Numbered from the stretch's first letter, positions 1 to 6,266 are shown. The stretch: DNA of 6,266 nucleotides from Verrucomicrobiota bacterium (GCA_025360895.1 JANYBF010000153.1:1-6266), one strand, 5' to 3'. Made by a program: numbers and translations. The notes: generated by a model from the sequence alone, not told the origin.

Positions 1-2295
1 CAACTCGCGGGCGATCTGTTGCCGAACGCCACGTTGGAGCAGAAGATTGCCACCGGCTTTCATCGCAACACCAAGATCAACGACGAAGGCGGCGGCGACG
101 AAGAGGAATACCGCACCAAAGCGGTGAAGGACCGGGTCGCCACCACCGGCACCACCTGGCTGGGCCTGACGGTGATGTGCGCCGAATGTCACACCCACAA
201 GTACGATCCGATCTCACAGGAGGATTACTACCGGCTGTACGCCTTGTTCAACACCACTGCCGACAAAGGCAACTATAGTCCGGAACCCGCCGTCGCCGTA
301 CCCGCCCCACCGATGGGAACCATGGTGAACTACCTGCATGATCGCCTGTCAGCCGTGCGTCAGGAACTCGCAGCGGCGGAAAAACAGCTCTCGATCGAAC
401 AGCAAGCGTGGGAAAGAAAAATGGCGGGCCCAACCAATATCTGGGTGACATTGAATCTCACAAATGCGATTTCCACCGGCGGTGCCACTTTCACAAATCT
501 GCCCGACCAATCCATTCTCGCCACCGCCGTCAACCCAACCTACGACACTTACCAAATCGAAGCGGAAACCGGCCTGAAAAGCATCACGGCAATCCTGCTG
601 GAAGTATTGCCCGATCCGAGTCTGCCCAAGAACGGTCCAGGGCGCTGGGGTCAGACCGGCAATTTCATTTTGGACGAACTCGGTATGACGGCCGCACCAA
701 CGACCGGAGCCGACGTTGCTCCGCAAAACATCTTCTTCGGCCAGGCGACCGCGGATTGGGAACAGCAGTATTATCGCGCCGAACATGCGGTGGATCGCAA
801 CCCCAAAACTGGCTGGGCCATCGGTCCCCGGTTTGGTGAGCGTCATTTTCTGATCGCGGAGTTAAAGACGCCGTTACGGTTTGACTTGGGTGCGAAACTC
901 GGTTTCCGACTCGACTCTTACCACGGCAACAACCACACCATCGGACGACTGCGACTTTCGGTCACGAGTGAGCCGGATCCTGCGAAGCTTTGGCCGTTGC
1001 CACCCCAAGTGGCCGACTTGCTCGCGGTGCCGGCAACGCAACGCACCCCGGAACAACAGCGCCAGTTGGCGGCTCAGTACCGCACGGTGTCGCCGACCAT
1101 TCGCAACTTGGAGCGGGAGATTTTCCGGCTCAACGAACGCGAAACCGAACTGGCCAATAAAAAATTCACCACGCTTGTGATGAAGGAACGCACCGAACCC
1201 CGGGCAACGTTCGTTCATGTGCGTGGAAATTTTTTGGAACCGGGCAAGGAAGTCACGCCCGGTACACCGGCAATTCTGCCGCCGTTGCCGGCTCATCAAG
1301 CGCCCAATCGTCTCGCCCTGGCCCGGTGGCTGGTTCGGGCGGACAATCCGCTCACTGCCCGCGTGACGGTGAATCGCTTTTGGGAACATTGCTTCGGCAC
1401 TGGTCTCGTGAAGACAAGTGATGATTTTGGCAAGCAAGGTGAAATTCCGTCGCATCCGGAGCTGCTGGATTGGCTCGCCTGTGAATTTATGAAGCCAGGG
1501 TCTGGGGAAAACACAACCCCATCCGCCATCCCGTGGGACATGAAGCACATGCTCAAACTCATGGTCATGTCGGCCACGTATCGCCAAAGCGCGGCGACGG
1601 ATGATGAGCGTTTGGAGAAGGATCTCTATAACCGGCTGCTGGCGCGCGGGCCGCGGTTTCGCATGGATGCCGAAATGATCCGCGACCAGGCACTGGCAGT
1701 CAGTGGCTTGCTCAGTCCGGAAGTCGGTGGACCGAGCGTTTATCCCGTGCAAGTTCCCAACTTATGGAAGGAACTTGGATTCCTCCGTCCTGAAATCGGC
1801 ATGGACGAATGGCCCACCAGCGAAGGGCCGGAGCTTTACCGGCGCGCCCTCTACACCTTCTGGCGGCGGGTCTGCACCTATCCGACTTTTGCGACGTTCG
1901 ACGCCCCGAGTCGCGACGTTTGTATTTCGCGCCGGCCGCGCTCCAACACGCCCCTGCAGGCACTGGCCGCGTTGAATGAACCGACCCTGCTGGAAGCCGC
2001 ACGGGTATTGGCGCAGCGGATTTTGCTCCAGGCCGGCACGGATCCAGGTGAGCAAATCGAATATGCGTTCCGCCTCTGCCTGGCCCGGCCGCCCACCAAG
2101 CTGGAACGGCAGCGCCTGGTCAACCTTTACGAGCAACAGTTGAAAGGCTTTGAGCGCGATGCCAAAGCGGCCGAAGCGCTGGTGAATCAAGGTTCGGCCG
2201 AGCGCCCGGCCAGCTTGGACGTTCGCAAATTGGCGGCCTGGATGATGGTGGCCAATGTGTTATTAAATTTGGACGAGACGCTCACCAAGGGTTAA
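1..2295 (+). CDS. PSCyt2/PSD1 (DUF1549-DUF1553) secreted protein, 5' end missing
   Basis: This is the last 764 codons of a planctomycete-type cytochrome c protein. The frame is open from base 1, so the true start lies upstream; the TTG at base 19 is inside the DUF1549 domain and is not a start. Codons 1-90 are the end of DUF1549 (PSCyt2): QLAGDLLP, IATGFHRN, WLGLTVMCAECHTHKYDPI and DYYRLYALFN. The CAECH at codons 60-64 is a CxxCH haem-type motif. Codons 111-141 look like a coiled coil. Codons about 175-330 form a beta-rich, discoidin-like section with LPDPSLP (203-209) and TGWAIG (270-275). Another helical stretch lies at 364-388. DUF1553 (PSD1) runs from RLALARWL (codon 437) to about 720, with VNRFWEHCFG at 457-466 and RPRSNTPLQALAALNEP at 645-661. 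Full-length relatives are about 900-1100 residues, usually with a signal peptide and often a PSCyt1 cytochrome domain in the missing part. The family is exported; its reaction is unknown. Family assignment is very secure, function is not. Confidence 0.5.
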   Translation, partial: QLAGDLLPNATLEQKIATGFHRNTKINDEGGGDEEEYRTKAVKDRVATTGTTWLGLTVMCAECHTHKYDPISQEDYYRLYALFNTTADKGNYSPEPAVAVPAPPMGTMVNYLHDRLSAVRQELAAAEKQLSIEQQAWERKMAGPTNIWVTLNLTNAISTGGATFTNLPDQSILATAVNPTYDTYQIEAETGLKSITAILLEVLPDPSLPKNGPGRWGQTGNFILDELGMTAAPTTGADVAPQNIFFGQATADWEQQYYRAEHAVDRNPKTGWAIGPRFGERHFLIAELKTPLRFDLGAKLGFRLDSYHGNNHTIGRLRLSVTSEPDPAKLWPLPPQVADLLAVPATQRTPEQQRQLAAQYRTVSPTIRNLEREIFRLNERETELANKKFTTLVMKERTEPRATFVHVRGNFLEPGKEVTPGTPAILPPLPAHQAPNRLALARWLVRADNPLTARVTVNRFWEHCFGTGLVKTSDDFGKQGEIPSHPELLDWLACEFMKPGSGENTTPSAIPWDMKHMLKLMVMSATYRQSAATDDERLEKDLYNRLLARGPRFRMDAEMIRDQALAVSGLLSPEVGGPSVYPVQVPNLWKELGFLRPEIGMDEWPTSEGPELYRRALYTFWRRVCTYPTFATFDAPSRDVCISRRPRSNTPLQALAALNEPTLLEAARVLAQRILLQAGTDPGEQIEYAFRLCLARPPTKLERQRLVNLYEQQLKGFERDAKAAEALVNQGSAERPASLDVRKLAAWMMVANVLLNLDETLTKG
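2287..2291 (+). promoter_or_regulatory. Probable ribosome binding site for the DUF1501 gene
   Basis: The bases AAGGG lie inside the last codons of the upstream gene, with six bases between them and the ATG at 2298. They resemble part of the AGGAGG consensus. Because the upstream stop codon ends only two bases before the ATG, ribosomes finishing the first gene could also re-initiate directly, so the site may only assist. Confidence 0.5.
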
Positions 2296-2297
2296 CT

Positions 2298-3743
2298 ATG
2301 ATTGTGCCTGATCTGGAAAACTTAAAACACGTCACCCGGCGGAAATTTTTTCAACAATGCGGTACCGGCATGGGCGCCCTCGCTTTGAGTTCATTGCTGA
2401 ATGAAAAACTGTTCGCCGCTCCCGCCCAGGCCGCCGCTGGGACCGTGCCCCTCGCCACGCATTTTGCGCCGAAAGCCAAAAACATCATTTACCTGTTTCA
2501 ATCCGGCGGGCCGTCACATTTGGACCTGTTTGATTACAAGCCGGAACTCATCAAACGCAACGGCCAGAAGATGCCGGACGAAATCTTGAAGAACATCCGG
2601 CTGGCGCAGATTGGCAAAGACGCCGCTTTGCTCGGTACCAATTACAAGTTCCAGCAGTACGGCAAGTCGGGAGTGTGGCTCTCGGAACTGTTGCCGCAGC
2701 TCGCGACCATCGTGGACGACGTCGCGTTTGTGCAGGGATTTCATTCGGAAGCGTTCAACCACGATCCGGCCACGCTGTTCATGAACACCGGCGCGCAACT
2801 GTCCGGCCGGCCCAGCATGGGTTCATGGTTCAGCTACGGACTGGGCAGTGAGAACAAGGACTTGCCGGCGTTTGTGGTGATGACCACCGGCGTCGGTCAA
2901 CCGCTCACCAATAATTCCTGGGGCAGCGGCTTTCTCCCGACGGTGCATCAGGGCGTGCAACTGCGTTCGCAGGGCGATCCGGTGTTGTTTGTCTCGAATC
3001 CGGAAGGCATGGGCGCGGAACGCCGTCGCCAATCCCTCGACGCCGTGCGCGATCTGAACCAGATGCAGTTCGATGTGTTGCGCGACCCGGAAATCGCCAC
3101 GCGCATTGCGGCGTACGAGCTGGCCTACAAGATGCAGACCAGCGTGCCCGACGTGATGGATATTTCCAAAGAGCCGGCGAGCATGCACGAAGCGTATGCC
3201 ACCACGCCCGGTCGCGCTTCCTTTGCCAACAACTGTCTGCTCGCGCGCCGGCTCGTGGAACGCGGCGTGCGCTTCGTGCAGTTATATCATCGCGGCTGGG
3301 ACCATCACGGCGGGCCGGATGGCAATCTGGTTTTCGACTTGAAAAAGCGTTGCCTCGAAACGGATCAACCGACCGTCGCCCTGATCAAAGACCTAAAAGA
3401 GCGCGGCCTGCTGGATGAAACGCTGGTGATCTGGGGCGGTGAATTTGGCCGTACCCCCATGATGCAAGGCAATCTCAAGCCCGATCAGTTGGGTCGCGAT
3501 CATCACCCGCACGGCTACACGGTCTGGCTCGCCGGCGGCGGTATCAAGCCCGGCATTGTCCATGGCAAGACGGATGACTTCGGTTTTTACGCGACTGAAG
3601 ATAAAGTCCACGTTCACGATCTGCACGCCACGATTCTGCACCTGTTTGGCTTGAACCACACGAAACTGACCTACCGCTTCCAAGGCCGCGACTTCCGCCT
3701 GACCGACGTGCATGGCGAGGTGGTAAAGCCGTTGCTGGCTTAG
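2298..3743 (+). CDS. DUF1501 family exported protein with Tat signal
   Basis: This 481-residue protein has the usual length of DUF1501 proteins, which belong to the alkaline phosphatase/sulfatase fold clan. The N-terminus has a twin-arginine signal: T13-R14-R15-K16-F17-F18, then a hydrophobic stretch (about 24-34) and an Ala-rich region near 40-47 where cleavage would fall. Export by Tat suggests folding or metal loading in the cytoplasm. Core motifs are N62-IIYLFQSGGPSHLDLFD, GFHSEAFNHDP, H331-RGWDHHGG, W379-GGEFGRTP, G399-RDHHPHG and V439-HDLHATILHLFGL. The Asp/His clusters at 335-337, 401-405 and 440-443 are candidate metal ligands; that is inference from the fold clan. The ATG at 2298 is chosen because it is two bases after the preceding stop, has AAGGG upstream, and gives a complete Tat signal. 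The gene is in one unit with the DUF1553 gene, the standard arrangement in Planctomycetota and Verrucomicrobiota. The substrate is unknown; a hydrolase or sulfatase-like role is a hypothesis. Confidence 0.5.
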   Translation: MIVPDLENLKHVTRRKFFQQCGTGMGALALSSLLNEKLFAAPAQAAAGTVPLATHFAPKAKNIIYLFQSGGPSHLDLFDYKPELIKRNGQKMPDEILKNIRLAQIGKDAALLGTNYKFQQYGKSGVWLSELLPQLATIVDDVAFVQGFHSEAFNHDPATLFMNTGAQLSGRPSMGSWFSYGLGSENKDLPAFVVMTTGVGQPLTNNSWGSGFLPTVHQGVQLRSQGDPVLFVSNPEGMGAERRRQSLDAVRDLNQMQFDVLRDPEIATRIAAYELAYKMQTSVPDVMDISKEPASMHEAYATTPGRASFANNCLLARRLVERGVRFVQLYHRGWDHHGGPDGNLVFDLKKRCLETDQPTVALIKDLKERGLLDETLVIWGGEFGRTPMMQGNLKPDQLGRDHHPHGYTVWLAGGGIKPGIVHGKTDDFGFYATEDKVHVHDLHATILHLFGLNHTKLTYRFQGRDFRLTDVHGEVVKPLLA

Positions 3744-3786
3744 CATAGCAGCGGTCTTTGACCACAAAAGATAGGGCTTGGTGACA

Positions 3787-3805
3787 CGGCGGTCACAGGT
3801 CGCCG
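3787..3805 (+). repeat. Intergenic hairpin, possibly a dispersed repeat unit
   Basis: The arms 3787-3794 (CGGCGGTC) and 3798-3805 (GGTCGCCG) can pair around an ACA loop: six Watson-Crick pairs plus two G-U pairs in a + strand transcript. On the opposite strand the two wobble positions become A-C mismatches, so the structure favours + strand RNA. An overlapping inverted repeat, GTGAC (3781-3785) with GTCAC (3792-3796), could compete. No T-run follows, so it is not a standard terminator. The surrounding wording resembles short GC-rich intergenic palindromes I associate with Verrucomicrobiota genomes, but only one copy is in this window, so repeat status is unproven. Confidence 0.5.
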
Positions 3806-3830
3806 CTACGGTTCCAAGAGAGATTCTCAA

Positions 3831-3855
3831 TCCCAAGATGCCTTGAATTTTGGGA
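3831..3855 (+). other. Weak inverted repeat downstream of the DUF1501 gene
   Basis: TCCCAA (3831-3836) and TTGGGA (3850-3855) are perfect inverted repeats separated by 13 bases. The stem is only six base pairs and no T-run follows. It could contribute to transcript ending or stability together with the stronger hairpin just upstream, but it may be chance. Confidence 0.5.
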
Positions 3856-3909
3856 CTTCGTTGCGGTTCCGGAAAAACCCACCAAAAAGTGAACCTTTTG
3901 TCTTGGTGA

Positions 3910-3920
3910 CGTTATTAACG
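3910..3920 (+). promoter_or_regulatory. Short palindrome upstream of the secreted-protein gene
   Basis: CGTTA-T-TAACG is a perfect 11-base palindrome about 33 bases before the ATG at 3953. This is a plausible position for a repressor or activator site near a promoter. I could not assign convincing -35 and -10 boxes around it, so a regulatory role is only a suggestion and chance occurrence is possible. Confidence 0.5.
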
Positions 3921-3952
3921 CCCAGACTGGATTGCGAAATCAGAAGTACATT

Positions 3953-5230
3953 ATGAAAACCTTGAAATTAATCTGCTTGCCGTTGCTCATCGTGACCGGG
4001 GCCGTAGTCAGCGTGTGCGGTGAACAATTCCGCACGGACATCAACCCGGCGCTGCTATACAATCAGGCGTTTATTGTGGCCCCGGATTTGTCCCAGACAG
4101 ACAAGGACTACTTGTTTGGTACAAATGATTGGCGGGGCCAGAAGCTCCCGGAACGCTTCGGCGAACTCGTTGCCCGGTATAACGCTCAGTTCAGACTGGT
4201 AAGTCAGGCGGCAGGCGCAACCGTGCCCTGCGATTGGGGCATTGATCTGAGCTTAGGTCCCAACACGTTGCTGCCTCACCTCCCCCGCGCCAAGACGGTG
4301 GCGCAAGTAGCTCGATTGCGGGCCATGTGGGACTTGCAGAATGGCCGGACGGCGGAAGCGCGCGCTGATTTGCTCGCCGCGTTTGGGCTGGGAAGGAATG
4401 TTTCGCGCGACAGCACACTCATTGGCGGATTGGTCCAGATTGCCATTGAAAAAATCATCGTCTCCACAGTGGCGGAGAATTTTTACCAGTTTACACCGGG
4501 GACACTGAAGCAGTTGATTGATGGATTCGATGTGGCTCCGGCCCGAGGTACGATGGCGGCCTGCATCCCGGCGGAAAAATCCTTCCCTGATTGGCTGGTG
4601 GGCAACATTCTAGAATTGCAGAAAGCGCATCCTGGAAACGACACCAAAGTGATGGAAGGCACTCGCGAGCTATTCGCGCGTTTTGAGGACACACCCGAGA
4701 ATCAAACCGATCCAGCTCAACCCAGTCTTCGAGATCAAGTCCTGAAAAGAGCGGGGGGAACTAGTGAAGGAGTGATTAAACTCCTGGTTGGCATGAACCC
4801 GGAGTATGCGCGCCTCGCCGAGATCATGGCTTTACCGCATGGCAAATATGAAGATCAGATGCAACAGTTCAGCGCTGAGATTCACCGATCATCCAACCCG
4901 TTTGTCGCCTCATTCTTTCCCGCTTTGGAGAAATGTCGGTCGAAGGAATTCGAGATTTTAGTGGAGCTAGCAATGGTGCGGGCGGCAGTGGAATACAAAT
5001 TACATGGCGAGCCAGGCTTAAAGCGCGTGATTGATCCCTGCGGTGAGGGACCGTTTGCCTTCCAACGTTTTGTTTTTGAAGGCGTGGACTGCGGATTCCA
5101 ACTGAAGTCCACCTATGATGGACGCGGGTATCGGGAGGTGCTCATCTTCGTCGAGAAAGAGGGAACGCCATTTCGTGTCGACGGGCGGAGTGCGGGTGAA
5201 GCCCTGCCGAAATCGCCCACCGCAAAATAG
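3953..5230 (+). CDS. Secreted PVC-type protein of unknown function
   Basis: The 425-residue product starts with a clear Sec signal peptide: K2 and K5, a hydrophobic stretch 6-21, and a likely signal peptidase I site after VCG (residue 23). Cys22 is not in a good lipobox, as Val precedes it. I start at ATG 3953 rather than the in-frame TTG at 3932, because ATG places the signal directly at the N-terminus and AGAAG lies six bases upstream. The mature protein is mainly helical. Landmarks are C93-DW, LPHLPRAK (107-114), helices with ADLLAAFGLGRNVSRDSTLIGGL (about 138-160), NPFVASFFPALEKC (from 315) and a C-terminal section from I360-DPCGEGPF through GFQLKS. This order (C..W, LPHL, helical hairpin, NP..ALEK, DP..G.PF, GF.L.S) matches, from memory, a family of planctomycete and verrucomicrobial exported proteins with no known activity. 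I see no catalytic motif. Five cysteines in the mature part could allow disulfides. It stands alone, 209 bases after the previous gene and 59 before the next. Confidence 0.5.
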   Translation: MKTLKLICLPLLIVTGAVVSVCGEQFRTDINPALLYNQAFIVAPDLSQTDKDYLFGTNDWRGQKLPERFGELVARYNAQFRLVSQAAGATVPCDWGIDLSLGPNTLLPHLPRAKTVAQVARLRAMWDLQNGRTAEARADLLAAFGLGRNVSRDSTLIGGLVQIAIEKIIVSTVAENFYQFTPGTLKQLIDGFDVAPARGTMAACIPAEKSFPDWLVGNILELQKAHPGNDTKVMEGTRELFARFEDTPENQTDPAQPSLRDQVLKRAGGTSEGVIKLLVGMNPEYARLAEIMALPHGKYEDQMQQFSAEIHRSSNPFVASFFPALEKCRSKEFEILVELAMVRAAVEYKLHGEPGLKRVIDPCGEGPFAFQRFVFEGVDCGFQLKSTYDGRGYREVLIFVEKEGTPFRVDGRSAGEALPKSPTAK

Positions 5231-5240
5231 CGCCACCCAC

Positions 5241-5270
5241 CGGGCAGGTCCCGCATGGACTACCGGCCCG
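5241..5270 (+). other. Imperfect inverted repeat between the secreted-protein and sigma genes
   Basis: The arms CGGGCaGGT (5241-5249) and ACCgGCCCG (5262-5270) pair with one A/G mismatch around a 12-base loop. It starts 11 bases after the stop of the secreted-protein gene, a good place for a terminator, but the following sequence CATCGGTTAATATT has no T-run. An inner alternative, GTCC (5248-5251) with GGAC (5257-5260), is also possible. It ends 19 bases before the GTG of the sigma gene, so it could equally be an operator or a leader structure. Confidence 0.5.
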
Positions 5271-5289
5271 CATCGGTTAATATTGAGAC

Positions 5290-5928
5290 GTGTTCACTCT
5301 GACGCCAACCCTCTTGGAAATTGATACCCGAGACCCGCAAAGTTTGCTGGAGTTGGCTCAAGCCGGCGATGCCGAAGCGTTTGGCGAAGTCTGCCGGGTT
5401 TACGAAACCCGACTGTTGCGGCAGGCCATCGCGCTCTCCGGCAACTTAACCCTGGCCGAAGATCTGGCGCAGGACACCCTGGTTGAAGCCTGGAAGGGTT
5501 TACCCCGCTACAACGGGCGATGCCAGTTCTTTACCTGGCTTTGCGCGATTCTCCTCAATCGCTACCGCAATACGGTCCGGCAAAAGCGCCCCATTCCGAT
5601 TTCCACGCTCGCCGGACGCGATCGGGACGAATTTCAAAACCGCGCTGACGCTTTGGCCGATCCACAGTGTTGGCCGGATCAGTCCGCCCAGCTTCGTGAA
5701 CAAGCCACGCTGATGCGTGAATGTATTCAAGCGCTGCCAACGAAACAGCAGCAGGTCATTTATCTGCGTTTTTACGTGGACGATTCGCTGGCGGGAATTG
5801 CCGCGGCCCTGGGTTGTTCGGTGGGAACAGTGAAATCCCGGCTGTTCCATGCTTTGGATAAGTTGCGAGGGATGAACGCCCTTGGCGCGCAATTTGAAAA
5901 TTTCAAAACGAAAGCAGAAACTTTATGA
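5290..5928 (+). CDS. ECF-type RNA polymerase sigma factor (sigma-70 family)
   Basis: The 212-residue protein has only sigma regions 2 and 4, as in extracytoplasmic-function sigma factors. Region 2 covers about residues 28-100: D27-AEAFGEV, the core-polymerase-binding DLAQDTLVEAW (58-68), and FFTWLCAILLNRYRN (80-94), which includes the -10 recognition and melting helix. A linker of about 40 residues follows. Region 4 spans about 138-193, with M142-RECIQALP, QQQVIYLRFYVDDSLAGIAAALG and the DNA-reading helix CSVGTVKSRLFHALDKLR (176-193). About 19 polar residues follow. The GTG at 5290 is the first possible start because an in-frame TGA sits at 5284-5286; later candidates (CTG 5299, TTG 5314) have no better ribosome site. 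The gene's stop overlaps the start of the anti-sigma gene by four bases, so the two are co-translated. Such factors usually activate their own operon and an envelope, stress or nutrient regulon. No gene symbol can be assigned from family evidence alone. Confidence 0.5.
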   Translation: MFTLTPTLLEIDTRDPQSLLELAQAGDAEAFGEVCRVYETRLLRQAIALSGNLTLAEDLAQDTLVEAWKGLPRYNGRCQFFTWLCAILLNRYRNTVRQKRPIPISTLAGRDRDEFQNRADALADPQCWPDQSAQLREQATLMRECIQALPTKQQQVIYLRFYVDDSLAGIAAALGCSVGTVKSRLFHALDKLRGMNALGAQFENFKTKAETL

Positions 5929-6266
5929 AGCCTTGTTCACACAACCGGAAGCATATCGCCTGGCTCGCGCTGGACGCGTTGGATGTCCGGCCGGCACAGG
6001 CTCTCCGTGCGCACCTTGAAACCTGCGCCGGCTGCCGCCGCTATCTGGAGGAAATTTCAAACGTAACGCAAAAGCTGACGGCGCCGGAATTAAAGCCGGA
6101 CCTTCGGGCATCCGAATCCTTCCACCAAAGAGCGGTCGGCCGGCTGAGAGCAGAGGAATCCAGGTCCGCTTGGGTAGTCCCGGCGGTGAATTTTTGGGAA
6201 GTCATGCTGAACTGGCGCGTGGCTTTGCCCTTGGCCGGGGCAGCGGTCGTGATGATCGCCGGATTG
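5925..6266 (+). CDS. Zinc-finger anti-sigma factor, 3' end missing
   Basis: The first 114 codons are present and the frame is still open at the window edge. The ATG at 5925 overlaps the sigma-factor stop as ATGA, the usual arrangement of a sigma/anti-sigma pair. The N-terminus has the anti-sigma zinc motif: H30-LET-C34-AG-C37 (HxxxCxxC), with C4, H6 or H10 as candidates for the fourth ligand. The CRRYLEE just after it is typical of the zf-HC2 family. A polar linker (about 45-96) leads to a hydrophobic stretch beginning at W97-R98 (VALPLAGAAVVMIAGL), very likely the start of a transmembrane helix that continues beyond the window. The expected role is to bind the sigma factor at the inner face of the membrane and release it on a signal. 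The sensor or periplasmic part is not visible, so the signal cannot be guessed. It is not annotated by length comparison because it is cut. Confidence 0.5.
   Translation, partial: MKPCSHNRKHIAWLALDALDVRPAQALRAHLETCAGCRRYLEEISNVTQKLTAPELKPDLRASESFHQRAVGRLRAEESRSAWVVPAVNFWEVMLNWRVALPLAGAAVVMIAGL

Noticed and set aside
19..21. TTG as a start codon for the first gene
   Set aside because: In-frame codons upstream to base 1 read QLAGDLL, which continues the conserved DUF1549 pattern, so the gene extends beyond the window.
874..1752. Long open frame on the - strand (292 codons) opposite the DUF1553 protein
   Set aside because: It lies entirely within a strongly recognisable + strand gene, its translation shows no domain or coherent motif and is rich in Arg and His as expected for antisense of GC-rich coding DNA, and it has no context of its own.
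3393..3836. Open frame on the - strand across the end of the DUF1501 gene and the gap
   Set aside because: Most of it is antisense to conserved DUF1501 motifs, and the product has no recognisable family.
3744..3870. Rho-independent terminator after the DUF1501 gene
   Set aside because: Several hairpins can form but none is followed by a run of T residues.
3932..3934. TTG as a start of the secreted-protein gene
   Set aside because: It would add seven residues in front of a standard signal peptide; the ATG at 3953 has a better upstream AGAAG and gives a normal N-terminus.
4004..4021. Lipoprotein signal (Cys22) in the secreted protein
   Set aside because: The residue before the Cys is Val and the sequence SVC does not fit a lipobox; a signal peptidase I site after VCG fits better.
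5162..5179. GGAAC with a downstream TGTC as an ECF promoter for the sigma gene
   Set aside because: The spacing between the two elements is about 9 bases instead of about 16, and the site lies within the coding end of the upstream gene.
5555..5892. Open frames on the - strand opposite the sigma gene
   Set aside because: They are antisense to conserved sigma regions 2 and 4 and show no motif.

Overview
The window looks like chromosomal DNA from a member of the PVC group. Verrucomicrobiota (Limisphaerales/Pedosphaera-like) is my first choice and Planctomycetota the alternative. The main reason is the adjacent pair of a PSCyt2/PSD1 (DUF1549/DUF1553) protein and a DUF1501 protein, which is greatly expanded in those phyla and rare elsewhere. 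Moderately high GC and weak or absent Shine-Dalgarno sequences fit this. The assignment is inference from gene content, not from a marker gene. All five genes are on the + strand, and there are no RNA genes, CRISPR arrays or insertion sequences.

Layout. Bases 1-2295 hold the 3' part of a large secreted 'planctomycete cytochrome c' type protein: the end of DUF1549 with its CxxCH motif, a discoidin-like middle section and a complete DUF1553 domain. Two bases later (2298-3743) comes a DUF1501 protein with a twin-arginine signal, so the two form one transcription unit. Bases 3744-3952 are non-coding and carry several short inverted repeats, one of which resembles a dispersed intergenic hairpin. 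Bases 3953-5230 encode a secreted, mostly helical protein of a PVC-type family of unknown function. A 59-base gap with an imperfect inverted repeat and a 7-base direct repeat precedes an ECF-type sigma factor (5290-5928). That gene overlaps by four bases an anti-sigma factor with an HxxxCxxC zinc motif and the beginning of a membrane helix (5925 to the window end, cut off).

How the genes may work together. The first two genes are a co-translated, exported pair, in other genomes often found with sulfatases and polysaccharide-degradation genes; their biochemical role is not established. The last two are a classic sigma/anti-sigma switch in which the membrane protein would hold the sigma factor until a signal arrives; its target genes are not visible here. 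The secreted protein in the middle has no proven link to either pair. I found no clear new system. The most open biology is the function of the DUF1553/DUF1501 pair and of the secreted 425-residue protein.
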